Assembly: GCA_027605045.1 (NCBI GenBank)
Contig: JAQFWX010000027.1
Span: 310,001 to 374,000 of the forward strand
DNA from: Phallus indusiatus
Taxonomy: Eukaryota; Basidiomycota; Agaricomycetes; Phallales; Phallaceae
DNA: 64,000 bases
Reading direction: 5' to 3'
The translations under genes were made by a program, and so were the position numbers. The notes beneath the pieces are model-generated. The model ran no database searches. It was not told the DNA's origin and saw nothing but the letters and a program-made list of their open reading frames with translations. Of the stretch, positions 26,478 to 38,166 are shown piece by piece; position 1 is the stretch's first letter, and each line of letters starts with the position of its first letter.

Positions 26478-26685
26478 GCAAAACTGTACACATGAACCTG
26501 TACTGTAAAAGTCTAAATATCTTGAACACCGTTGATTTTGACACTTCAAATTAATATTGAATAATTTAGATATTATGATAAACTATATACACAAATATTT
26601 TCAGGAATTTTACTATTTTATTTGGCCAGCTATTCGTGTTGCGCACGAAAAGTGACAGACGCGTGTACGGTTTTGCGCGTCACTG
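26478..26685 (-). repeat. Right terminal inverted repeat
   Basis: The outer core (reverse strand) is at 26663-26678. The inner inverted core GCAAAACTGTACAC is at 26478-26491. The arrangement mirrors the left end. Confidence 0.8.
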
Positions 26686-26687
26686 TA

Positions 26688-29600
26688 AGTGATTTCACCT
26701 CTTCTCTAAGTTTAATACGAGTATCATGAGAAATGTACTGAACGGCTGAGTTTACCATCACAGGCTCATGCTTCGAACTCGGACCGAAGACCTGAGCGAT
26801 CCTCGGAAAACGAAAGTTTTTGTGTATACACGGATTATTCCGAAAGGATGTGCAAGGGACGTAGTAGTTCATTAACACGGACGATCATAAGAAGAAGCAA
26901 ACTCTTCAATGGTGCCGCAAGGAACCACGGAATCTCATCATAAGCGTAACCAACCAGGATCTCTGCAGGAGTAATTTCGAGGCTTTTGTGCGAACGTAAC
27001 GAACGCAGGAACCGAGAGCCGCCCGAACTTTGGAGTGCCATTTGTACTTGCCTTTTGTCAGAATGTTCAGCAGTTCCGACTGTGGAGTCATGGCAAGCAT
27101 GAGAATTTTCTTTACAGTTTCTTTGAGTAGACGCTTAATCGGAGTAACGGTGAAAGGAAAGACATGGCAAAGTGATGGTATTCTCCGAATCCATGGAATC
27201 ATAGATGCGCCCACGTGTCAGGTAAGGAGGGTACAAAGTCGCGGAGGCAAGCTGGGGTTGAAGGGTCCCGAAGTAAAGGAAAACAATGTCAATATCAAGC
27301 TTCTTCGAAGACTTCTCAGGCCGTCCTTTCAGTCGGTGTCTACATCAGAACTTCTCCCGAGTGATATGACCTCTCGCTCATTAAGTTAGCATGTTAACCG
27401 GCGACATCGGCGTATTGATCGGTCGTTTTTTGGTTCAAAGAAATTATTGAGATCTACTAAATAATAGGAAATGTGATATGTGTGAATTATGTTGACTTAC
27501 AGATGAGTGAATTGCATATAAACCTGTAGCTGTGACTGCAATTAAAAGTCGCGATATATTAATGTGATGACGATACTTGAGTGGTACAACCGTTTTTTTT
27601 TTTCCTCGCAAGTTTTACGTTAAGAAAATTCAACCACATGAGAAGGAACGAAAGTCACCGGTTATCTTCACTATACCAATCGGCTATCGACAATCAACCG
27701 GGGGCACTCGGAATGCTGTGCAAGAGTCTGGAAAAATTCGAATTTGGTATACTGATGAGCCATTTTGCATGATCCCTTTTCAAACGCAAACTAAAAATGT
27801 ACATCAAAAATAACGACCTTCGGATAGATTGATCAGATATATCTATGTTCTTTTTTTTCAGAATTTGAAAAACGAGGATTAGGAACCACCTGTAACACGC
27901 AATGTAAATTATTGATAGCAGTAACAGTAATATCAAAAGGCGTCGTTATTATGATAACAATAGCAACATACCTAGAATGAGAGGATCTCGTTTTTCGGAG
28001 ATAACTGACAGTCACTCCCAGGTGATAATCGTGCCCTCAGAAGCAGTTATCATCTCGATTCTTCAGAAGTGTACCTGGACATTAATATGCAACATGATGG
28101 GTCTGCAAGATTTTCGGGGCTCAAAATAGACGTGTCAGGGAGATTATTATCCCAACTACTGCATTCAGCCCCGTATCTTGTACACATCATGTCATATGAT
28201 CGTCGCCCAACTCGCAAGATATCCCAAAAACCAAACTGTCAAAGAAGTAATCATGACTTGCTTCGTTTCAAATAAATTTTGAGATGAACCGCAGCACCTT
28301 GGATTTCCCAACATCAAAAAAATGCCACTGCGACGAACTGTTGGCGTTGAAAAGCTCCACTTCGAGGTTATAAGTCGGAGTCCGACATTGTGCTGGGGTT
28401 AAGTTGAGAGGAGATGATGAAAATACGAAGGCTTTAAATAAGTGATGTTATCTGGTAGTTGATGCTGATGCTGCCTTCGATGGAGACAGCAAGAAAATAA
28501 GAGTTAACCTTACATCTTTTAACGGACTCGGACATCTCGGATGAAGTGTTTACGTAATGGTCACGGGGACTTGACACGTCACAATGCTTGTTGAGTTTTA
28601 AACTTCGGTCTTCAATTTTCAGCGAACAACTGTCGCATTCCATTATAATCTTTACCGGTAAGTAGCCTTTTTCAAAAGTGCACGTGGTGCTTTGTGGTAC
28701 ATTGAACATTGCCGAATTAGCCCATAAGCTGTTACCTCAGACGACGCCCCCACTCAGTAACAGAGTCTACGGACTACGGCGGGTGTTTGCTCAAGCCTAA
28801 ATGTTAAGGAATAGAATGTCACAGGATCTCCGGGGGCTATTAGGAGTTAACTGCATATCCAACTATGTACAAAGTGCGATTTACTCCCGAGGATATTTTA
28901 GACAATGCTTGTCATGCCGATGCCGGGCATCTAAATGTTCTGGCCGGACGGGACCTCCCATAACTAATTTTTATGGCAAAACAGGATCGAGTACTGGCAT
29001 AGGTACTACAAGTTTGACCTTTAGCCATCCCCAAACGCTGTTCCTTCTTTTCCAAAAATATCTCCGGAGATACCAAACTCACGAAGCCCTGCAATCGGTC
29101 TCCAACTCAAGTCGACGCCACAGCTTCACAAGACAATGGCATACTTAACGGTCAAGGTCACATGAAAAGTTGACTGGTCATACGCGGTCTCAACTTAATT
29201 GCCCCTCACGTACCAGGCGGTGTGAATGTTGAGCTTATGTTAACTGTTTAAGTTGCGAAGGCTTGTCAGGAGGTTATGAAAAAGATCCGAATACCATCAA
29301 GCACGTATACATTAAATGGGATCATTTTTGGTCCCATGAGAATACGTGTATTATGAGATGATGACAACGGTGGCAGGGACAACGGCACAACAACCAGCGC
29401 GCGAAGGTCAATAAAGGCAGCGCATTTTGTTATTAAATCCAGATATTCAAGATCTTAAATTCGGTTACACTGAAATTCTGTCCACTGAGGTAATGACTTT
29501 CGTTGTTAGAGTGCCTCGGTTCATTGACTGATGGTAACGATGAGTTGAACAGATTATCATTATTCCTGGGAAATTTATCCCAACCTGTTGAGCTGTTTGT

Positions 29601-30843
29601 CCCGCGTTGGCCTTTGCCGCTTAGGAATAAAATAGTGAGTTTTCTGCATTACATGACTGACGTACTCCTCGAGCATTTTAAACCGAAGCTTATTCCATAA
29701 CGAGAGACAACCTGGCAGTCTGGTTGCGGGCAATTATGAACGCCCAGCGATGTTTCTATTTCCTTCGCCGAAGGATGGAAGAAGCGGAACAAGAGCCCTG
29801 TAGGTTTTATGTGAATAAAAGAAGCATCAAAGTTAGACCCTGTCAGGCTGCCAGCTTGTGCTTAGGGTCCATCTCGGAGTACGCATTCGTCATTAGATTC
29901 CAGTTAAAAATAATGAGAGATATTTGAACCAGAAACGATGTAGATTAGGCAGCAATAATACCATATGTCCGTCCGGTTGAATCCCTTCCTTTGTCGTGTT
30001 TACTATTGGGTGTCAACTCAGAAATCTCGCATAGGAAAGAAAGGTTGTTTATGCACTCGCAGAAAGGTATGTAGCTAAAGTGTGACTAAAAAAACTTTCT
30101 ATGTCTATCAAATTTTCAAATTTTTTTTTTGGTAGAGCTGGAAAACTGAGCATTTGAACAAACCAAATGGAGGAGTTCGGTGACTGATTGTAATCTCACC
30201 GTTCTCAATTCTTATCTTGATCAATTTCAGTCAAATTCTTAGGCATTGTGATCTACCTCTCTCATTTCGTTACTGATGGACTTGTCATGCCCCGTGGGAT
30301 CTGGTCTCCCAAAATTTAGGTAAAGGCTCAATATAAGACAGCATCCTGTTCGTTTATGGGTCTGTGTAGATTCCGAAAAAAAGGGTAAGTCATTCAAGGC
30401 AGTCTTTTAATCTGAGGAGTCAAGCACGGGAACCAAAAGTTTTTACCTTTAAGTACCAACCTATGACCCGATTAAGCCTGGTTTAGTTAATCCTCAAGGA
30501 AAGTGTTTCATGAACAGTTCTAAAGGACTCACTTAAAGTTTAATGGTTGTATCCAATGCCAACGCCAATATCGTTAATCTTTTTCCCAATCTGTTTTTCC
30601 CTTCAAGCCTCTTTATGTATACTCGATAACACACAATCATCGCTCGTTGACCTTCAATCGTCGCGCAGACGACCAAGTAAGTCCCTTTGTAAGGTTTGAT
30701 GGGAAATTGGAAGAGCTTTACCTTTTTGGGGTCGGCGGCAGTTCCCGAAGATCACGTAATGGTCTGCGGCGAGTTCTGATTTCTGACATGAGTCTTTAAC
30801 TGAATTCGTCTACCCATTCTGTATATTCTTGTGCTGTTGATCG
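26688..30843. other. Gene-poor interval upstream of the Kelch gene
   Basis: Several 60-115 codon frames on both strands (26.8-27.4, 28.8-29.15, 29.5-29.7 kb) lack family motifs or splice consistency. The last few hundred bases should hold the Kelch gene promoter and 5' UTR. Confidence 0.4.
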
Positions 30844-33716
30844 ATGGGAAAAAAGAAAAGTGCAGCAGCAGCGGCATCAAAGGCGGCTGCAAAGGCTGCA
30901 AAGAAAGTCAAAGCCGCAAAAAAAGTCGAAAAGAAGGAAAAGAAAAAGCGTGTGCAGGAAGAGTCAGACGCAGATTCAGACGATGATCTCGAGGCAATTC
31001 TTGATAAGGTGCTGTCGTGTTCGTACTGTTACAACTGTTTTTCATTCATTGTACTGTTTTAGTAGATGAGAAGAGAATGGGAAGAAGCACATGCTGTTAC
31101 CGAAGAAACCGCTGATGGACCTCCACGTCGTCGGGCGAATGCCACATTGACACCTTGTCCAAGCGGGAACTATTTGTGGTGCATCGGCGGAGAGTTCTTT
31201 AGTGAAGATGGGAAAGCCGTACGCGAAAATAATAATTTTTTGAAGAAAAATTTATCTGTAACTTGCGATTTATTTTAGCATTTTTATAACGATGTGTATC
31301 GTTATTCTCCCGAAAAAGTCGCGTGGTCTTTTTATCTCAGTCAAATGGTTGCCACCTGTATTTACGGCTCTTCTTTCAGGATGAATGGCGACGATATACA
31401 TCTTCAACATGTCCAGGACCTCGATCCGCTCATGCAGCGGTAGCCACGCCAGCTAGCGGGGGCAAATTATTTTTGTTTGGTAAGTGAGACCTTCTTTGAA
31501 ATTCTTGAACTGAGCTAATTCTTCTCTTAGGCGGTGAATTCTCATCTCTCCATCAAACCACGTTCCATCACTATCGCGACTTTTGGTGTTTTGATATTAC
31601 ATCCCACACTTGGGAACGTATCGAGACAAAGATCAAACCCAGTGCCAGATCCGGACACCGGTACGTTAGAGAATATACTTCCTTTGGGCAGGAGATCGAA
31701 TTCCGTTCTTTTTGATTTTCAGGATGGCTTTATGGAAACATTACATTGTGCTGTTCGGGGGTTTTTACGATCCGGGGGTTAGAAGTTTGTTTCCGGTTTT
31801 ACTAGTGCTTCGCATATTACTGATCGTGGTTTTTGTCCACTCGTCTTCAGCAAACTATTTGAATGATCTCTGGCTTTTTGATACACAAGAATATACGTGG
31901 AAACAAGTGGAATTTCGAGAAACGGATAGGAAACCTTCGTAAGTCGCATGCCGCACTTGTTCTACATATAATACTCCTCACACAGATCTTATGCAGACCA
32001 AGGAGCGGATTTTCTTTTCTACCAGTAGTTGACGGAGTCATCTTGCATGGCAAGTGACCTTTTCATTACATATATCACGATTATTAAAACTTCGCCCGCT
32101 AGGCGGATACTGCAAAGAATATGTTAAAGGGAAGCGACCCGTCGGTGTCGCTCTTCAAGACACTTGGATATTGAAGTACCGTGTTTTTTTTTGTCTCTTT
32201 CAATGGATCAAGTATCTGATCAATGTAAATAGAATGGATGCAGATCCCAAACTAATAAAATGGGAAAGGTTGAAGAAGCCAGGCTACGCGCCATCTTTAC
32301 GATCGGGTTGTACGATGGCGCTCTGGCAAGCACGTAACATGGGTGTTATGTTTGGTGGTGTATATGACGAGGATAAAGGTGAAGAAGGAATGGAAAGCGT
32401 ATTCTATAACGATCTGTTTGTTTGTGTTCTTTCCTATCATTGATCGCTTTGGATTGAAGGAATTTGTTTCATTAGATATGGATTCCAAGCAACTGGGAAC
32501 GGAAAATGGCTTAGTTTGACATTACGAAAGCCTAAAAAGTCGAAAGCCCCCAAGAAGAATTTGAAAATGATCAAACCAGCTATCGTTGATCAGCGGGATA
32601 ATGAGTCAGACTGGGATGAAGACGACGAACATCGCGAGAAGGTTACGCTTGATTTGGGGGTATGATGATTTTTACCCTGTAGTGATTTTAACTGTCGGTC
32701 TCACGCGTCCAGTAGAATACTCAGCCGGAGCCAAATTTGGAAGACGAGATTGATCCTGACGATCCAATACTCACGACCCCGCTTATTCGGTATAATGCCA
32801 TGCTTGCAGTTTTAAGGAACACACTGTATATGTAAGATTTTTCAAGTTCTTCATTTTTTTTTGGCTATTTTAACGTAAGAACGAAAAGCTACGGCGGGAT
32901 TTTCGAGTCTCAGTCGAAAGAATACACCTTAGATGACTTTTATGCGATAAGTCTTGACAAGATGGACAAGTATATCTGTTTAAAAAAGAGCGAAATTGTT
33001 ATTGGGGTGGATGATGAGAGTAGTAGTGATGATGACGAAGACGACAGAGATGGAGATGAAGACGAGGATGAGGATGAAAGTGACGAGGGTGATTCTTCTC
33101 GCCAAGTGATCCGGAGAAGTGACTCAGAAGAGGAAGAGAAGGAAGAAGCGCATGGAGAACAAGTTGCTGGGGAGGAAGTTGTTGCTTCAGCCGTTCCAGA
33201 TAAGGTAAACGCGCACTTACTTTTATTCATATCATTCACCGAATTTTTTGAAGGATGAATTGCGTAAATTAGCCACAGCTTTCATGGGTGTCGCCAAAGA
33301 AGGCTCCGAACGATCTGAAGAAGATGCCATTAGCACACCCCTACCCGGTGAGACTCTAGCCATGTTTTATGGCCGGTCTCGTACGTATATATTTAGCTAC
33401 ATTCGTCTCAGATGCATCTTACAAATCTCACATTTTTCCAGGTGAATACTGGGCTCAAAAAGCTTTGGAGAAGAGTGACAATCGTGGCAAAATGTTACGC
33501 CGCGATGGGTTCTCCTTGGCTGAGGAGCGATATGGTATGCCAGACATTGATTGTTTCTTGGCGTGCTTCTTTGCTTACGTTCATTCAGCGGATTATAAAC
33601 CGATCTTGGAAGAGGTTCAAAAGATTTTGGCGGAAGCTGGGTTAGATGATGATGAGATGAGACGAGTTGGAGGGAAAGTTCAGGGAGGTGATGTTGGAAG
33701 TCGAAATCGTAGATAG
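30844..33716 (+). CDS. Kelch-repeat protein with DUF4110 (KLHDC4 / yeast Kel3-like)
   Basis: A multi-exon gene starting MGKKKSAAAAASKAAAKAAK, a Lys/Ala-rich coil followed by an acidic patch. Several Kelch blades follow, recognisable by GG doublets and W/Y positions: LWCIGGEFFSEDGKA, KLFLFGGEFSS, IVLFGGFYDPGVR, GVILHGGYC, GVMFGGVYDEDKG and the YGGIFE blade at 32.89 kb. A very acidic linker lies at 33.00-33.16 kb. The C-terminus carries the DUF4110 motif ETLAMFYGRSREYWAQKALE ... GKMLRRDGFSLAEERY and ends EEVQKILAEAGLDDDEMRR. Introns are short. One at about 33536-33589 is a multiple of three and lies in frame, so retention would be translatable. The cellular role of this conserved family is poorly defined; a beta-propeller scaffold is inferred. 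It is convergent with the next gene, 278 bp apart. Confidence 0.9.
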
Positions 33717-33993
33717 TAGGGAAAAATTCAAGTGCCGGTCTTGTTGTCCAATCGGACGGACTAGAACATGCACTATAACGGCACCAAACCGTATAATTGC
33801 CAGGATCAGGATCTATCGTATCGTCTCGTACGCATCTGGGTTTGATCGTGATGCGCAAACATTGACATTCATTACGTGCTGGCGCTGGGGTACGAATCAA
33901 AAAAAGATGATTGGGCATATATTACTTATCCTTCTCACGAAGCTAGCACATAATCATACAAAAACATCAAAAAAGTGCCAAGTATCCTTGGGC

Positions 33994-34898
33994 TTACGTG
34001 CTAACGACACGACCCAATGAATCATGATAAATGTCATGGAAGCCCGAATGAATACCATGCACCGCTTCACTATGTTCGATCGACTGGTAGACGGGAAAGA
34101 TAAATCAGTCTACCGCATACATGGAACAAATAATTACTATAATACACACCGAAGAAAGTGCAGCCAAAGCTTTGGTCAGTTCCTATATCCCATCGAATCA
34201 CAAATGAATTTACTGTCAACTCAATCCCATGGTGCATAGTGGCACTCGGCTCACCTCAGTCATCTCCTTCAACTTCCCATATCCATATTCACACCATCCG
34301 GGTGACCCATTCTCGATAGACGGAATTATGTCGTGCGAGTATTTCAAGAGGCTTACCATTTTTACCTGTGCGGATTTATATGTGTCGAGAAGGGTTTGAG
34401 ATGCTTCCGGATCGGAGACGTGATCCACATCTGGGAGACTCTGTGGAGAAGAGATCAGGTTATTCTCTCTCTCTCTCTTTCGTTTTTATGACGCCGACGG
34501 TCTGACCTTTACGCATACAATTGCTCGTGCGAAAGCAGTGTATATGCCCAAGCCGAGCGGGACGAGATGATCGGAAACGTGGTCCTCATTCGCGTCCTCT
34601 CCCGGAAAATGAACCAGCGCACCATTAGCGTGATCCTGCCAGCAGTATTTTACATGTCAGTATACGTATGAAAAATGGATGAATAAATGAATTAGAGGAG
34701 ACGTAGACCTCATGAGTCACAGACTATGTCTCAGTGATTAGATGAAAAAGTTAAACGTACAATAATGTCAGTGAGACCGTTAAGCTCTTTAATGAGATCG
34801 TGAAATGTGGCACTGCCAGGTGTATATGCCTGTGCAGCTGTGGCAATAGCTTCGTCAACTGAGATCTTGTATGTTTCGAGGACTGGTTGAGCTGACAT
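33994..34898 (-). CDS. Uncharacterised protein, copy A of a tandem pair
   Basis: Exons 34761-34898, 34507-34635, 34255-34440, 34150-34182 and 33994-34083 give 191 residues. The paralogue at 37197-38166 has the same exon lengths at the 3' end (186, 33 and 90 nt) and a near-identical last exon (SIEHSEAVHGIHSGFHDIYH), which validates the splicing. No signal peptide or membrane segment is seen; the protein looks helical. Conserved blocks are TPGSATFHDLIKELN, PLGLGIYTAFARA, SLPDVDHVSDPEASQ and SIENGSPG. I do not recognise the family. Compared with copy B, the intron between DHVS and DHL is missing. A TATA-like box is about 60 bp upstream. Confidence 0.8.
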
Positions 34899-34953
34899 TT
34901 CTGAGATGTAAGCGAATACTGGGAGGATGAAGAAAGGGCTTGGGAAGATGGCT

Positions 34954-34961
34954 AATTTATA
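34954..34961 (-). promoter_or_regulatory. TATA-like box of copy A
   Basis: TATAAATT on the - strand, about 57 bp before the start codon, at a position similar to that in copy B. Confidence 0.45.
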
Positions 34962-35631
34962 GTTTTTCCAGAGGTTCTTCGGTCCTTCAGTTCCCGGTCC
35001 GAGTGAAATTACATAAGTTATCCGTGTACACACCCAATAATTCTTAGATTACGTACAACCTACTTCTTTTCGATATTGGTCTCTTTTTACCCTTAGTGCT
35101 TCGTTTAATTTGAATATCGACAGCCTCTTGCATGTCAAAAACAGTTATTTTATCATACCTTCAAGCTTGAGCTTGAACTTTTTAAGCATACAAATGAATT
35201 CATACATGAGCGGAGATGTAATGTCATCGGAGTGGATAGGACGAAGGTCCATATATGCTTCGAATTCTATCGTGATTCTTTTACCACCTTCACAACAAAG
35301 GATCTTCTTCTTGACTCTTGTTCGGAAATAAGCTTTTGGCGAACAAAGATAATCAATGTAGTAACATGCATAGCGGGTTACACAAGAGTATAAAACACCC
35401 AGTAGAGTAATTGCGCATACCATGATATGATACAATGGACTCTGTGGCAACACTAGGTAGTAGAGGGTACGATTAGAGAGAACAGAATTGTGTATATATT
35501 ACTTATCCATTTATAGCACACAGGTACTTGTAACTTATATTACTAATACATCGATAATAGTGCCAATATCATCGAACATGTGTAAGTTGAAGTAACCCTG
35601 GACCGTCATTGAGTTACTGGTATCGCGGGGC

Positions 35632-35800
35632 TTACGTGCTAACGACAAGACCGAACGAAAATTGATAGAAATTATAGAAACACAAACGAATGATATTAAT
35701 TAATTCATTATGTTCAATCGATTTAGTTGGATAGAATCAGTCTACGAAAAGACTAATAAAGAGCAATCAAGGCTTTGGTAAGAGTCTATACGTATCGCAT
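35632..35800 (-). pseudogene. Fragment of a third copy (last two exons)
   Basis: Reading - strand, LTKALIAL after an ATAG acceptor resembles the 33-nt exon of copies A and B. After a short gap, SIEHNE... ending in LVVST and stop matches the final exon. The middle of that exon is diverged (no HGIHSGFHDIYH) and the upstream exons are not found. It sits between copies A and B. Confidence 0.6.
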
Positions 35801-36065
35801 TTCTACACATGATTGCATGAGCTGACTGTAGTCATGTGATCTCGCACCATTTCTATCACTTGAAAGAACCATAAAAGGCTGATGTGAAAATTGAAATTTA
35901 AAAATTTCTACATTCATGCGTTATCATTCGTCAATCTGCTAGCGTGTGAAAATACTGTCTAGAACTCGGTTGAGTAGTATAGGCTGTACAGTAGATATAC
36001 AATCCCATGTCACTCATTTTTTTGAATGTCAATGTAGTAAATTAGTGAATCGAATAGTACGATGA

Positions 36066-37196
36066 TGCGCCTTCAGCCTAAGCATATATTCGGCGAGAAA
36101 ATTATTGACGTAAAGTGGCGGATTTTAGCACTATAGTATGTACGTAGTTCACTGCGATTGCTTCTATGCTGTTTATACTTTGAAATTAGGACTAGCTTTA
36201 TGTATACGACCCTTCAATTGGCTTATCAGTAGTATCATTCTCGGTGAATAAATGGGATATAGAAGCGAGCTACTACTAGTTGAGCGTCGAGCACGAGAAG
36301 GAACGTGATTCAGAGCACATGCACCAGTGCATATACTTGGGAAGGCTTAAGAAGGCGAGAATGCGCATTGCCAAGAACTAGTGGATTCTGATTAGGATCC
36401 ATTGGTTTTCTGTCAGCTCTTCAGTCGGCAATAGAATCTACAACAGCGCTTGAACCTCACGAATGGCATGTAAAATAGATCACCGATCAACGCTGCAACG
36501 TTCATGCGCGCGCGTCCGCGTTAATATCATCGATTGTCATAGATCTTAAACCTACTGCAGTTCCTGTTCATTTCGGATGGAAATTTCAAATTTTCAACGA
36601 GGAAGGGAACCTTTTTGGACGTTTATCTACGATACCACATGGCACATTCTCTGTAAATTTGAAATTATGCTGGTATAAGCTATGAAAATTCTACTTCACC
36701 CACCTCTTACTAGAAGTTCTCTATCCGGTTGGAGGGTGAAATGAACAAGTCGGCACCCCAGCACACGGGTGTCGGGCCGAGTTCAATTGTTAGGTCCAAT
36801 TGAATAAACGCGGTTGTCTTCTGGTTATCTGCGTCGCTGGGATCAAACTGTATCTTAAATCTCAAATCTGCACGGCTGCGTTGATTTGATATGATGGTAA
36901 TGCGATAGCCGTAACGCATTTAATGCGCCCTTGATGCCATAGTATCGTGAACACGAGCACCATGGCAGTGCTTAATGACAAGGGCCTGCGGTTTCATATT
37001 CAAATAGACTAGAACATAGTGCACTTTCCGACAGCATCAGTTTGCATAGTAACCGTAGGTATCAGACTCGGAGCCGAGAAAACAAGCTTGTCAATATTTA
37101 AATTTATCTTGGGTACATACTAATACTGATATAGCAAACAAGAATGCCAACATCAAAGACATGTAGCTTGTCACTGAATTAATCAAATCGTTGAGT
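36066..37196. other. Interval between copy A flank and copy B
   Basis: A 69-codon - strand frame (36710-36919) has a weakly similar stretch at 39.7-39.9 kb, which may be duplicated remains. Nothing else is supported. Confidence 0.35.
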
Positions 37197-38166
37197 TTAC
37201 TTGTTAACTACCCGACCCAAAGAATCATGATAAATATCATGGAAGCCCGAATGAATACCGTGTATTGCTTCACTGTGTTCGATCGACTAGGAGGGAAATG
37301 GATTGTCAGTCTGCCGCGTATACTCTGAAACGACGACTAGAGACTACATACCGAAGAAAGTGCGACCAAAGATTTAGTAAGTTCCTATGTCGAATTGAAT
37401 TTATCCCCAAAGTCAAAGTCAGCTCACTGTCATCTGGAACAAGCACAAAGCGATGGTGGACTCACCTCGGTTAACTCTTTCAGCTTTGAATAACCAAACT
37501 CGCACAATCCAGGCGTGCCATTTTCGATAGATGGGATCTTGACATGGGAGTGTTCGACGAGAGCTACCATTTTGATTTGGGTAGATTTGTATGTGTCAAG
37601 AAGGAGTTGAGATGCTTCTGGGTCGGAGACGTGATCAACATCTGGGAGACTCTGTGCAAAAGAGAGTAAGAGAAAGGTGAGTTAGGTAAACTAATTTTTC
37701 GTAGTTCCGTAGTTTCAGTGACACTGACTTTTACGCATACAGTTGCACGTGCAAAAGCGGTGTATATGTCTAAGCCGAGCGGGTAGAGATGATCCTACAG
37801 AAAAAGAGGAGAGGAATGCCATGTGAGAAAGCTTCTCTGTGGTGGATAATAATCTGACTCAACTGAGACGTGATCTTCGGTTGCGTTCTCGTTCGGAAAA
37901 TGCGCCAAGGACTCATTGGCATTATCCTGATTTCATATGCAACGTACGCAAATAATTAGTCAAAGACAGTCAAAAACGTATCGAAGGTTTGAGTCAGAAC
38001 TACGTGTCAATGAGTTAAGTTAGAAACACACAATAGAGGCAGAAAGAGTGTTAAGCTCTTTGATGACATCGTGGAAGGTAGCACTGCCGGGTGTGTATAA
38101 TCCTTCTCCAGCTGTAGCAATTGCTTTGTCGGCTGAGGCTTTGAACGCGTCGAGGGATGTTGACAT
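37197..38166 (-). CDS. Uncharacterised protein, copy B of a tandem pair
   Basis: Exons 38032-38166, 37864-37926, 37729-37794, 37466-37651, 37352-37384 and 37197-37286 give 190 residues, in frame throughout. Conserved blocks shared with copy A are TPGSATFHDVIKELN, PLGLDIYTAFARA, SLPDVDHVSDPEASQ, VKIPSIENGTPG and the C-terminal SIEHSEAIHGIHSGFHDIYH. It has one more intron than copy A (37795-37863, after DHVS). Function unknown; no targeting signal. The TATA-like sequence is about 60 bp upstream, as in copy A. Confidence 0.8.

Larger units (their letters stand above)
25123..26685. mobile_element. Tc1/mariner-like DNA element, probably non-autonomous
   Basis: A 1563-bp AT-rich insert bounded by CAGTGACG...CGTCACTG and flanked on both sides by TA (25121-25122, 26686-26687), the usual Tc1/mariner target duplication. 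The outer ~50 bp of the two ends match almost perfectly in inverted orientation (one difference). Similarity continues, more weakly, to about 210 bp. The interior has no long open frame: the longest are 60-70 codons and show no DDE-transposase motif I can recognise. It is therefore a deletion derivative, a MITE-like element or a decayed copy. Orientation cannot be set. Confidence 0.85.
34899..36065. repeat. 5' flank of copy A, part of a local duplication
   Basis: Blocks at 35110-35345 and 35830-36060 resemble 38400-38665 and 38780-38965 behind copy B. Shared stretches include CATGTCAAAA, ACATGAGCGGA, AAGGATCTT followed by TTGATTCTT-like sequence, and GCTAGCGTGTGA. A - strand open frame at 35145-35453 falls here; its counterpart behind copy B contains stops, so it is probably not a functional gene. 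Confidence 0.55.

Noticed and set aside
26835..27214. - strand frames containing ITPAEILVGY, thought to be a retrotransposon integrase relic
   Set aside because: The resemblance is limited to a few residues, with no neighbouring RT, RNase H or LTR.
35145..35453. 103-codon - strand frame upstream of copy A
   Set aside because: The duplicated counterpart near 38.4-38.7 kb is full of stops, so coding constraint is unlikely.
36710..36919. 69-codon - strand frame
   Set aside because: Only vague similarity to 39.7-39.9 kb; no motif or promoter.
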